A DNA stretch of 64,000 nt from Snuella lapsa (lineage in GTDB: Bacteria; Bacteroidota; Bacteroidia; Flavobacteriales; Flavobacteriaceae), in assembly GCF_039539345.1 (NCBI RefSeq), contig NZ_BAABCY010000092.1:4086-68085 (forward strand). The letters are read 5' to 3'. This document shows, one piece after another, positions 1 to 7,767 of this stretch. Within the stretch, counting starts at the first letter, position 1. Every line of letters starts with the position of its first letter. A program made the translations under genes and the position numbers. A model generated the notes under the pieces. It searched no databases, was not told where the DNA came from, and worked only from the letters and a program-made list of their open reading frames with translations.

Positions 1-263
1 ATTTGCGTATTGGTGATAAGAATTATATATACTTACCTTAGTAACTATATTAACCTTTGTATTTGCTCAAATATAGGTAATATTCTTAAATAAAAACTGT
101 GTTACTTAGGCTTGATTCTCTAAGCACAAAAAGGGAGCCAGTGGCTTTGTAGCTCTCTAGGTAAGCCACATAAACAAGTGCTCTTAAAATGACGTTTTTC
201 GTCGCTACTTTTAAAATCAGGGGCTACATTAGCCCCTGCGAATATTGTAGCCAGTTATTTGTG
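1..263. other. intergenic region with hairpin
   Basis: No gene is visible. The one clear structure is an inverted repeat at 218-238 (arms CAGGGGCT and AGCCCCTG, loop ACATT). It lies 26 bases past the stop of the minus-strand gene ending at 264, so it may terminate that gene, although only a weak run of T follows it on the minus strand. The rest has scattered short repeats of a GTAGCC-like motif without a recognisable function. Confidence 0.5.
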
Positions 264-644
264 TTATAATATACTTTGATATAATATTTTATCTATAATC
301 CAAGAATTATTTTCTTTAACTAGAAATAAATAGTCACATCCTTTTTTATTTTCAGCCCAATACATATCAATTCTAACAACAGCTATTTTATCTTTAGTAT
401 CTAATATTTTCACATTAATTTCGTTTTCAGGCATAATGTTATTTTTATTATATGTGGTAGCCCATTGTTTGATTTCATTAATTTCAACTGTAGATATGTC
501 TAGCCATTTATTTGAATCATAGTCGTACATAAACCCAGTTTTGGTAGCATTTATAGTAAAGTATTTATCTATTAATTCAATATTAAGTTCTTTAAAAGCT
601 TTAGGATACATTTTAGCTGCTGAAATAATTTCATTTTGATTCAT
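264..644 (-). CDS. NTF2-like / lumazine-binding-like small protein
   Basis: A 126-residue soluble protein without signal peptide or membrane segment. It opens with an alpha-helical stretch (residues 1-30) in which a lone YF follows a helix. It ends in a beta-rich half with AVVRIDMYWAENKKGCDYL and a WIIDKILYQS C-terminus, a layout typical of the SnoaL/NTF2-like 'putative lumazine-binding' proteins of Bacteroidota. Those proteins end in a W-x-I-x-x-K strand. Members have been seen as binding proteins or small hydrolases, but nothing here shows a ligand. The gene stands alone, with a possible terminator hairpin at 218-238. The fold assignment is moderate and the function unknown. Confidence 0.55.
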   Translation of the reverse strand: MNQNEIISAAKMYPKAFKELNIELIDKYFTINATKTGFMYDYDSNKWLDISTVEINEIKQWATTYNKNNIMPENEINVKILDTKDKIAVVRIDMYWAENKKGCDYLFLVKENNSWIIDKILYQSIL

Positions 645-1158
645 GGTTTTAAATTTTAATTTATTAATGAAACAAAAGTAGAAGGGGGGTATGACAACCT
701 TATGTCAACTACACTTAAATTTTCTGCATAATTATTAAAAATATGTGGCCTTATTTCCAGACGGCTCAAATTGTTGTACAACGAGAGACCTCGCAAAACG
801 TCTCGTTTTTGAAAAAAGTAAGAGGATTAATTTAATTATTCAAAGTGTAAGCCTTTGAGTAAGGCTACATTTTTAGGGAAGGCTACAACCGAATAGCCAA
901 AAACATGAGGCATAGTTGATTTGTCTTTCATCTGAATGTTAAGCTTTAAAGATGACAACTATTTATTAGGTGTGAAACGAACATTAATAAAATTTAAGCA
1001 TTTTTTCACAAAAGGGAATGTTTAAAATTTTTAATGAGAGGGCGTAGCGCTTGCATACGTTCTCAATTTTATAATTAATTCATTATCAAAATTTAAACGA
1101 ATGAAAATAGTGATGGATTTAAATTAAAGATGTGTATCTAAATTCTTGTAAATTAGTT
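645..1158. other. non-coding stretch with orphan leader repeat
   Basis: No full gene is seen. At 780-812 there is an imperfect hairpin (AACGAGAGAC against GTCTCGTT, then a T run) that could end a plus-strand transcript. From about 968 to 1103 the sequence is a copy of the leader found directly upstream of the MFS transporter gene at 17663. Here, however, it leads only into a nine-codon frame (ATG at 1101) and then runs into the 3' end of the convergent tolC-like gene. Confidence 0.6.
968..1103 (+). repeat. leader repeat, copy A (orphan)
   Basis: This is a diverged copy of 17519-17665. Both copies have a 17-codon frame (here GTG at 972 to TAA at 1025, reading KRTLIKFKHFFTKGNV after the start; the other copy reads KRTLTNFKNFFTKEDV). 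Both then have the same TTTAAAATTTTTAATGAGAG block, a stem-loop at 1039-1063 (AGGGCGTA / TACGTTCT, loop of nine) and an AATTTAAACG box just before an ATG. Differences inside the stem preserve pairing through G-U pairs. No transporter or enzyme gene follows this copy, so it looks like the remnant of a duplicated or deleted locus. Confidence 0.65.
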
Positions 1159-2577
1159 TTATGATTTACTGTTCAGTTTTTGTTGCGTATCAAAATTAAT
1201 CAATTGAAATATTTTAGCCTTTACTTTAAAAAACTTATTCTCAATTTCGTTAGCCTTTAGTTTTGTTTCTATTAATTTGGATTCTCGCGAATTAATTAAA
1301 AATAGAGAGCTTTCTCCTAAGTTAAATTTACGCTCTTCAGCTTTTAGGAGCTTCAAATAGTCATCAATAATCACCCTTGTAAGATTGTTTTGTTCTGCAT
1401 AAGAGTTAATTTCTCTTGTTAAAGCGTCAAACTTATTTTTAAGACTAACTCTTGTGTTGGCTATTTCAAATTCGGTATCATTTAATTTGAGCTTAGCCAA
1501 TTTTAGATTTCCACGTTCTTTTCTTAAGAACAATGGGAAATTTACGCGCACACCTGACTTATAATTTGTAGTATTGAATGAGTTTATCTGCTCGGGAGTT
1601 TCTGATAAAAAGTTATATTCTAAATTTATTTGAGGCAATAGATTGTTCAATTTTAGTCGCCGTTCAATTTTTTGGCTTCTATATTTTAAATTTAAGGCTC
1701 GCAATTTAGGATGATTTTCCACTGTAAAGTTCTGAATGTTCAATCCTGAAGTTTTTAGTGTTTCATCCACAGTATTATAAGTGTTTGCATCTGGAATTAC
1801 ATTGTCTTGAATTTCAATAGGAATGTTATTGTCCAGCCATAAATAGTTTGATAGTTCCAATGAAGATTTAACATAAGCAATTCGTGCTTTCTCATGCTCC
1901 AATTTTCTGTTGTTTAAAATAATTCTAGCCTCAAGTGTATCAATAGCTGGGATTTCACCAACTTCAAAGTTCTTTTTAACGCCATCTAACCGTATCTGTG
2001 CGTTGTTAACAAAAGTTGCATAAACCTGTAAATCATTAAATGCCTTCAGCCAACTGAAGTAAGCAATACTGGCATCGTATAAAATTGTGTTAACCGCCAA
2101 TTGACGTTCTGCCAATACCTGTTCTCTGAAAAGTTTTGCCTGTCTAAGCGAAGCCATCCTTTTATTGATGAGAAATCCCTTAGCTACAGGTATCGAGACG
2201 CCTGCACTATACAATCCATCCTTAGGTAAACTACCCTCGGGATTAAGAAATACACCTGTATTTTCCTGGAAATTTCCTTTAAGTTCAATACCGAACCATG
2301 TTGGGATTTTAAAAGTAGCATTAAGTTTGTCATAGTATTCTGTACTTTTAAATTTTTTACGATCGAAATCAATTTCTAGTTTTGGGTCAAAAGTACCACG
2401 GGCCTTCATTAACTTAGCCTGACCTTCGCTAACAAGTAAGTTTGCTTGTTTTACAAAGGGATGGTATAGTTTAACGTACCCCAAATATTCTTCGAATTTC
2501 AATACATCGACATCCTGAGAAAAGCAGGAAAGCCATGAACAGAAAACAGCAATTCCAAAAATTATTCTTTTTATCAT
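1159..2577 (-). CDS. TolC-family outer membrane efflux protein
   Basis: A 472-residue protein with an N-terminal signal peptide (hydrophobic residues 5-20, cleavage near CFSQ). The rest is long helical segments of the outer membrane efflux protein fold: a first repeat around residues 30-240, and a second around 285-465 containing PQINLEYNF and GVRVNFPLFLRKERG. It would form the trimeric outer-membrane channel for the ABC/HlyD pair encoded just upstream. Its ATG overlaps the stop of the HlyD gene (TolC start 2577, HlyD end 2574), so the genes are translationally linked. Length is normal for the family. The substrate cannot be read from the sequence. Confidence in the family is high. Confidence 0.9.
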   Translation of the reverse strand: MIKRIIFGIAVFCSWLSCFSQDVDVLKFEEYLGYVKLYHPFVKQANLLVSEGQAKLMKARGTFDPKLEIDFDRKKFKSTEYYDKLNATFKIPTWFGIELKGNFQENTGVFLNPEGSLPKDGLYSAGVSIPVAKGFLINKRMASLRQAKLFREQVLAERQLAVNTILYDASIAYFSWLKAFNDLQVYATFVNNAQIRLDGVKKNFEVGEIPAIDTLEARIILNNRKLEHEKARIAYVKSSLELSNYLWLDNNIPIEIQDNVIPDANTYNTVDETLKTSGLNIQNFTVENHPKLRALNLKYRSQKIERRLKLNNLLPQINLEYNFLSETPEQINSFNTTNYKSGVRVNFPLFLRKERGNLKLAKLKLNDTEFEIANTRVSLKNKFDALTREINSYAEQNNLTRVIIDDYLKLLKAEERKFNLGESSLFLINSRESKLIETKLKANEIENKFFKVKAKIFQLINFDTQQKLNSKS

Positions 2578-3926
2578 TTTTTAGAAACTTTTTTACCTCC
2601 AAAGCCTGGTTGATAATAATTAGGAGGAAACCCATTTAACTGTCTCCACAATTCAAACCAGATAGGCACGTCATTAAGTAGGGCTATGGTTCGAGCACCA
2701 GAGCCAACTCGGATTGCCTTAGGCCATTCGTTGTCTTTGTCATCTGGAGCCAGAAGTATGCGATATTTGCCATTATCGCTAATAAAATTGTCAATTGCCA
2801 CAATCTTTGCTCCATAAGTTCCATAAGATGCATTTGGCCAACCACTAAAAACGATTGCTGGCCAACCGTCGAACTGTACACGGACTTTTTCCCCTATGTG
2901 TATCAATGGTAAATTGATAGGCTCAACAAATGTCTCAACAGCCAATTCATAATTGGCTGGCATTATACTTACAATCTGATCTCCTTCTTTAAAAGTTTCG
3001 CCAATACCTCCTTTAATAGCTCTGGTGATATACCCATCTTGCGGAGCAGTTATGAACAACAAATCATTTCGTTTTTTATAATTGGTATAGCTGTTTTCAA
3101 GTTTTGTGACTTCAACGCGTGTGTTATACTGACTGGATTGGGCCGTAAACATGTCACTCTGAGCTTTGGATATCTTGTTGGCAAACTCGGTAGATACTCT
3201 CGATAGCTCAATTTCTGCATTGATGACTTCATTTTTACTGGCTATATACTTGTTTTGTTGCGAAATGAGTTTTGCTTGTGTCTCTTGTAGCTTTAAACGT
3301 TTCTCTTCAACATCTTTTACAGCTTTTAAACCTTCTGATTGCAGTGTGACTGTACGATCGTAGCGACGTTGGGCAATATCAACATTCGTCAAGGCAGCTT
3401 CCGTGGCGATACTGTCGCTCTTTACCTTTAGCTTGGATTGAATCAATTTATTATCGACTTGTTGTAACTTTAAACGCTTTTCATTGAGAAGCGCATTTAT
3501 CTGCCGCTGCAAAGCCTGCACTTTCTCTTGATAAGCTAACGCCGAAGAAGATTTAGCCTTAATTTGATCATTTGTGCGCTCCACCAATTGATTATCAAAA
3601 TAATCACTCTTGATTTCGGAGATCCTAAGGATAGTGTCTCCTTTCTTTACAAAATCGCCTTCACGAACATGCCATTCTTCTATTCTACCGGGTATCTGTG
3701 ATTGTATGGTTTGAGGACGTTGATCTGGTTTTAATGTAGTAACAAGACCCTTAGCCGTTATATTTTGTGTCCACGGTAAGAAGAGTGTCAAAATTCCTGT
3801 AATAGCAAAAGCCAATAAAAACTGATTGAAACGCTTATGGTAGCCATTTTTCAATACCATTCTACCAGATCGAAAATGAGAAAGCTCTACTTGTTTATTT
3901 ACCGAGTTATGGGATATATTCAACAT
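2574..3926 (-). CDS. HlyD-family periplasmic adaptor (membrane fusion protein)
   Basis: A 450-residue adaptor. A single membrane segment near residues 36-52 (FLLAFAITGILTLFLPW) follows a short cytoplasmic tail. Next come a lipoyl-type half motif (IPGRIEEWHVREGDFVKKGD, about 78-98), a long coiled coil rich in K, Q and E (about 110-280), and a second lipoyl half plus beta-barrel (FITAPQDGYITRAIKGGIGE, about 290-315). This order is that of HlyD-type type I secretion and efflux adaptors. It overlaps the ABC gene upstream by seven bases and the TolC gene downstream by four, making one operon. It would bridge the inner-membrane ABC protein and the TolC channel. Confidence 0.9.
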   Translation of the reverse strand: MLNISHNSVNKQVELSHFRSGRMVLKNGYHKRFNQFLLAFAITGILTLFLPWTQNITAKGLVTTLKPDQRPQTIQSQIPGRIEEWHVREGDFVKKGDTILRISEIKSDYFDNQLVERTNDQIKAKSSSALAYQEKVQALQRQINALLNEKRLKLQQVDNKLIQSKLKVKSDSIATEAALTNVDIAQRRYDRTVTLQSEGLKAVKDVEEKRLKLQETQAKLISQQNKYIASKNEVINAEIELSRVSTEFANKISKAQSDMFTAQSSQYNTRVEVTKLENSYTNYKKRNDLLFITAPQDGYITRAIKGGIGETFKEGDQIVSIMPANYELAVETFVEPINLPLIHIGEKVRVQFDGWPAIVFSGWPNASYGTYGAKIVAIDNFISDNGKYRILLAPDDKDNEWPKAIRVGSGARTIALLNDVPIWFELWRQLNGFPPNYYQPGFGGKKVSKK

Positions 3927-5590
3927 TTTTTATAATCTTTTATGTATCCGTTTTCTAAAGTGATAATATCATTACAATGGGTTTGCCAACGTTCATTACT
4001 ACTCACTACTACCAATGCCCATGGATGCTCTGGCGAAATAAGAAAATCAATGATTTTGTTTGTTTCTTCCTTATTGAACTGATCTAGAGCATCCTCCAAT
4101 ATTAATACTTTGGGCTTTTTTACTATTGCCCTTGCCAACACAAGTTTCTTTGCAATGGTATAAGATAACTTTTTACCTTCAGGATATATTATTGTGTTAA
4201 GACCGTTGGGTTGTTCTTTTAAAAATTCAAGAAGACCAACTTTTTCAAAAGCCCATAAAATATCTTCATCACTGATATTATTATCGCCAAAGGCCATATT
4301 TTCCCTTATGGTTCCTTCAAATGGTGTCTCTTCAGAAAGTGACATGCCCAAATGTGCTCGATAGTGATTCAATTTCAAGCTTTCGAGAGCAAAATTATTT
4401 ACGGTTACCTCGCCTTTAGTAGGTTGAATGACACCCGCCATTACTCGTAGCAGACTGGACTTTCCGGAACCGCTTTCGCCTTTAACAAGAAGTCTGCTTT
4501 GAGCATCAACCTTTAAAGAAATATTTTTGAGAATAGTTTTTTCCCTATCAATTACTTCATACGATACTTTATTGAATTCAATTAATATATTTTGGTCAAA
4601 GTTTGGAGTTTCACCGTCCTGTATTTCTAGCGCTTTATCTACTACTTGACCTATTTTTTCTATAGAGGTAACGACGTCGTAAAACGGTTCCAGACCCAAT
4701 ATCAACTTTTCTACCGATGCAATGACTAATAAAATAATAATCTCTGCCGCTACAAACTGTCCGATATTCATTTCTTGGTTCAGTACCAATGTGCCTCCTA
4801 TTAATAGTAGGCTTCCCGTTACCAATACCTTAAATCCTATCATAAGCATGAATTGAACCACCAACACCCTAAAGTGGCTTCTCCGTGATTGTAGATACTT
4901 GCTAACCAAAGTGTCATTTTTGTCAAGAGCCAAGCTTGTTTTTCCTGATAACTTGAAACTTACTACCGCACGTGCGACTTCCTGTATCCAATGGGCCACT
5001 TTGTACTTGTTTTTTGATTCCTCTAGACTCGTTTGAAGTCCTCTTTCGGCAGTAAATTTAAAAACGGTATATACTAATATGAGTAATAGAATTCCAAATA
5101 TGATAAAGAATGGATGATAAAGAGATAATAGGATTAAGGCAAAAACAATTTGTAGAAATGCTGATGGAACATCAATCAGTATTTTAGAAAGTCCTTTTTG
5201 AATTGTAAGGGTGTCAAAAAAGCGATTCGCTAATTCTGGAGGGTAAAATTTGTGCAATTCTTGCATTTTTATTTTGGGGAATCGGTAACTCAGTTCAAAC
5301 GATGATTTAACGAAAATACGTTGTTGGATAGTCTCAATTATTCGAAGCTGCATTAATTGTAAAACACCTGAAAATAAAACTCCTAGAGTAACAAGTATTA
5401 TTAATACCACCCAAGAGGTAGATATCTGGGCACCTTGAATTAGATTAATAATGGCCTGAATACCTAAGGGTAATGACAAAGCAACAAAACCAGAAAAGAT
5501 TGCATAGCAAAATATCTGAAAAATGTCTTTTCGTTCCAATTCGAGTAGCCCAACAAATCGCCGCCAGGGTGTAATCTTTGTATGGTTCAT
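3920..5590 (-). CDS. ABC transporter, fused permease and degenerate ATPase
   Basis: A 556-residue half transporter: a transmembrane domain with about six segments (residues 25-310), then a nucleotide-binding domain (335-556). Walker A is intact (GESGSGKSS, near 370). The other ATPase motifs are unusual. The Q-loop glutamine position reads S (MSLSEETPFEGTIRENM), the LSGGQ signature reads LSYTI (near 475), Walker B ends LED instead of LDE (VLILEDALD, near 498), and the switch histidine is replaced in VVVSSNERW. No peptidase C39 domain is present. The start lies one base after the tetR stop and the end overlaps the adaptor gene. It is likely an efflux or type I secretion ATPase, either with weak hydrolysis or with a lineage-specific motif set. 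Confidence 0.85.
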   Translation of the reverse strand: MNHTKITPWRRFVGLLELERKDIFQIFCYAIFSGFVALSLPLGIQAIINLIQGAQISTSWVVLIILVTLGVLFSGVLQLMQLRIIETIQQRIFVKSSFELSYRFPKIKMQELHKFYPPELANRFFDTLTIQKGLSKILIDVPSAFLQIVFALILLSLYHPFFIIFGILLLILVYTVFKFTAERGLQTSLEESKNKYKVAHWIQEVARAVVSFKLSGKTSLALDKNDTLVSKYLQSRRSHFRVLVVQFMLMIGFKVLVTGSLLLIGGTLVLNQEMNIGQFVAAEIIILLVIASVEKLILGLEPFYDVVTSIEKIGQVVDKALEIQDGETPNFDQNILIEFNKVSYEVIDREKTILKNISLKVDAQSRLLVKGESGSGKSSLLRVMAGVIQPTKGEVTVNNFALESLKLNHYRAHLGMSLSEETPFEGTIRENMAFGDNNISDEDILWAFEKVGLLEFLKEQPNGLNTIIYPEGKKLSYTIAKKLVLARAIVKKPKVLILEDALDQFNKEETNKIIDFLISPEHPWALVVVSSNERWQTHCNDIITLENGYIKDYKKC

Positions 5591-5591
5591 A

Positions 5592-6269
5592 TTAATGGCT
5601 CTTTAAGGTGTTATGGATTAAGTGGATAAAGAACGAAGTAGGAGTCACATCTTTGCTGCAATCTGTTATGGACTTAAAATGATCTTTTAGAAAATGCTGG
5701 TGCAACCCTCCTTCTAATATGGTGCTGGCTAATGAAGCAGGATATTTATAGTCTTTATCAACAATTGAGATCATTTCTTTCAGGCGTGATACAATACGTT
5801 TGTAGATTACAAAATAGCCTTCTTGATTTTCTTGGTCAACCTCCTTTGTTAAAAAAGATTTAGAGTTTTCGTTAATAATAATACTGTTTAATACAACTTC
5901 GTTTATATGTGTGAATTTATTATCCACATTAATAGCCCTTGTTAAAACCTCAATAGCTTTCTCAAGTTTGTTTAAAGGATCTGGAATGCTATGTGTTTCG
6001 AGTACAAGCTGATATTCTTTCCAGGACCAATACCATGAGGAAAGATACAGTAGTAAGTAATGTTTGCTCTCGAAATAACGATATATTGAGCTCTCATTAG
6101 AACCTATCTTATTCCCCAGCTTCTTAAAGGTAAATGCCTCAAAACCTATCTCATCTATTAAAAAAATACTATGTTTTACAATACGTCGACCTAAATCAGA
6201 AGATTCAGGATCTTTAATGTAGATCTTCTTAGGTACTGCAATCTTTAAATTTGATAATAATTTTTCCAT
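5592..6269 (-). CDS. TetR-family transcriptional regulator
   Basis: A 225-residue regulator. After a 25-residue lead, residues about 28-75 form the TetR DNA-binding domain: a first helix in RRIVKHSIFLIDEIGFEAFT, a recognition region FKKLGNKIGSNESSIYRYF, and the usual YRYFESKHYLLLYL linker. The larger C-terminal helical domain, the ligand pocket, is not similar to a named subfamily I recognise. The gene is first in the operon with the ABC, HlyD and TolC genes (one-base gap to the ABC start). It sits just downstream of two tandem palindromes that are probable operators, so autoregulation and control of the efflux system are likely. Confidence 0.88.
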   Translation of the reverse strand: MEKLLSNLKIAVPKKIYIKDPESSDLGRRIVKHSIFLIDEIGFEAFTFKKLGNKIGSNESSIYRYFESKHYLLLYLSSWYWSWKEYQLVLETHSIPDPLNKLEKAIEVLTRAINVDNKFTHINEVVLNSIIINENSKSFLTKEVDQENQEGYFVIYKRIVSRLKEMISIVDKDYKYPASLASTILEGGLHQHFLKDHFKSITDCSKDVTPTSFFIHLIHNTLKSH

Positions 6270-6290
6270 TTATCAGTAGTTATGTTTTCA

Positions 6291-6332
6291 AAATTAATAG
6301 TATTACTATTAATTTAAAATAGTTTTACTATT
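6291..6332. promoter_or_regulatory. tandem TetR operators and promoter
   Basis: Two inverted repeats of the form AATAGT-N3-ACTATT lie at 6296-6310 and 6318-6332, 22 bp centre to centre (two helical turns). The first extends into a perfect 12+1+12 palindrome over 6291-6315. Both lie just upstream of the minus-strand tetR start at 6269. Read on the minus strand, 6296-6289 is TAATTTTG, fitting the Bacteroidota -7 consensus TAnnTTTG, so the promoter core overlaps the proximal operator. Repression of the operon by its own TetR is the natural inference. Confidence 0.75.
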
Positions 6333-6656
6333 AAATAAATGTTAAATTTATTATATGGGAAAGTTTATCTATTTGTTGGATGATGGTTTTATGGTTGTTT
6401 ATAATTCAGCCGTTAAAAATAGGAACATAGAAAAAGATGCGACCTGCCCCGGATAAGACGATTATATGAAACGCGTTGATAGGATATATATACGTAGTAC
6501 AAATTTAGTTCCCGTAAAAGCCTGGGTAAAAGAAAACCCTTGGGCATACTGTAATAAAGTTGATCACAGAGGTGTATTTGTAGCGTTCAAACTAAACAAA
6601 AATCAATAGAGGATAAATTTATAATTTAGGACATTTAAAACATAAAATAAGGAGTC
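6333..6656. other. intergenic region between tetR and phosphoesterase gene
   Basis: This is a divergent spacer. It holds a 47-codon plus-strand frame listed separately and a 33-codon frame from 6355 without recognisable content. An AAGGAG ribosome-binding sequence lies at 6649-6654, only two bases before the ATG at 6657. No clear promoter consensus was found for the plus-strand gene. Confidence 0.5.
6466..6609 (+). CDS. short unidentified reading frame
   Basis: 47 codons from ATG 6466 to TAG 6609. The peptide includes AWVKENPWAYCNKVDHRGVF and reads like the globular C-terminal end of a larger protein rather than random translation (W, H, D and G residues well spread, no low complexity). No ribosome-binding site is obvious. 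It could be the tail of a deleted gene or a real small protein. I do not recognise the family. Confidence 0.25.
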   Translation: MKRVDRIYIRSTNLVPVKAWVKENPWAYCNKVDHRGVFVAFKLNKNQ

Positions 6657-7643
6657 ATGACAAAAAGAACAAAAACAAGTCGTAGGGAATTTATCAAACT
6701 TTCATCATTGGCAGGAGCAGCCATGGTCTTGCCAATTGATGGATTTTCGAATTCTTTAGGAAGGGAAAATATAGAAATTGGTATTATTGCTGATGTACAC
6801 CAAGATGTGATTCACGATGGTGTGGAACGATTACGTGTCTTCTTGGATGAAGCTAAAAAACGTCACCCCGATTTTATTATTCAAATGGGAGACTTTGCTC
6901 TGCCAAATAAAGAGAACCAACCGTTTTTGGACACATGGAATGCTTATAAAGGAGACAAATATCATGTATTGGGAAATCACGATATGAGAGATCATGGGTT
7001 TACGAGGGAGCAAACCATGACGTGGTGGGACATGAACGAACGGTATTATTCATTTGATAAGAAAGGCGTTCACTTTATTGTTTTGGATGGTAATGACCCA
7101 AACCCAAAACCTTGGTCGGGATACGATCGATACATTGGAGAAGAGCAGAAGAATTGGTTGATTCAAGATTTGCAAAATACCAACAAACCAACCATTGTTT
7201 TTAGTCACCAAACATTACAGCTAGAATACGATGGTGTGGCAAACATGAAAGAGATAAGAGGCATTTTGGAAGATGCCAATAAAAAAGCAGGATTCAAAAA
7301 AGTAATGTGCTGCTTATCGGGCCATACACATACAGATTATATGACACATATAAATGGCATTTATTACCTGCAAATTAATAGTGCTTCATATCGATGGGTA
7401 GGAGGCGATTATAAAACAATTCGTTATAGTGAAGCGATTGATAAAACCCATAAATGGATAAAATATACCATTCCGTATAAAGAATCGCTATTTACGTTTA
7501 TGAACATAAAGAATAACAAAATTATAGTTGAGCCTAGAAAAACAGTATTTGTAGGTCCTGGTCCGGATGAGTTGGGAATGCCTGAACAACGTTTAGACGA
7601 TCCAATAGTTCCTAGTATTTCCGGATTTAAAATGAAAATATAA
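6657..7643 (+). CDS. calcineurin-like metallophosphoesterase, Tat-exported
   Basis: A 328-residue exported phosphoesterase. The N-terminus carries a twin-arginine signal (TSRREFIKLSSLAGAAMVL, residues 7-25), so it is probably folded in the cytoplasm with its metals and moved to the periplasm. The metallophosphoesterase motifs appear in order: DVH (near 45), GDF (near 78), GNHD (near 105), a histidine in FSHQTLQ (near 183) and SGHTH (near 221). It would hydrolyse a phosphomonoester or diester with two metal ions. It is a paralogue of the protein at 9375 (shared FIIQMGDF and GNHDM blocks). The neighbouring EEP enzyme and sulfatase suggest a role in stripping phosphate from a glycoconjugate. The substrate is unknown. 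Confidence 0.85.
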   Translation: MTKRTKTSRREFIKLSSLAGAAMVLPIDGFSNSLGRENIEIGIIADVHQDVIHDGVERLRVFLDEAKKRHPDFIIQMGDFALPNKENQPFLDTWNAYKGDKYHVLGNHDMRDHGFTREQTMTWWDMNERYYSFDKKGVHFIVLDGNDPNPKPWSGYDRYIGEEQKNWLIQDLQNTNKPTIVFSHQTLQLEYDGVANMKEIRGILEDANKKAGFKKVMCCLSGHTHTDYMTHINGIYYLQINSASYRWVGGDYKTIRYSEAIDKTHKWIKYTIPYKESLFTFMNIKNNKIIVEPRKTVFVGPGPDELGMPEQRLDDPIVPSISGFKMKI

Positions 7644-7767
7644 ATAGTTTTGATATTTGGTAATAAATAATAAAGGAACTTGTTGTTTATCAGGCTATTA
7701 CCTTGTCTTGACCAAATTTATTAATTTACACAGAATATATTATGATTCCATTTAAAAGATGTAAAGT

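Noticed and set aside
7644..7767. Frameshift as cause of the split LamG-EEP gene
   Set aside because: The two parts are in the same reading frame; only a TAG at 8182 separates them.
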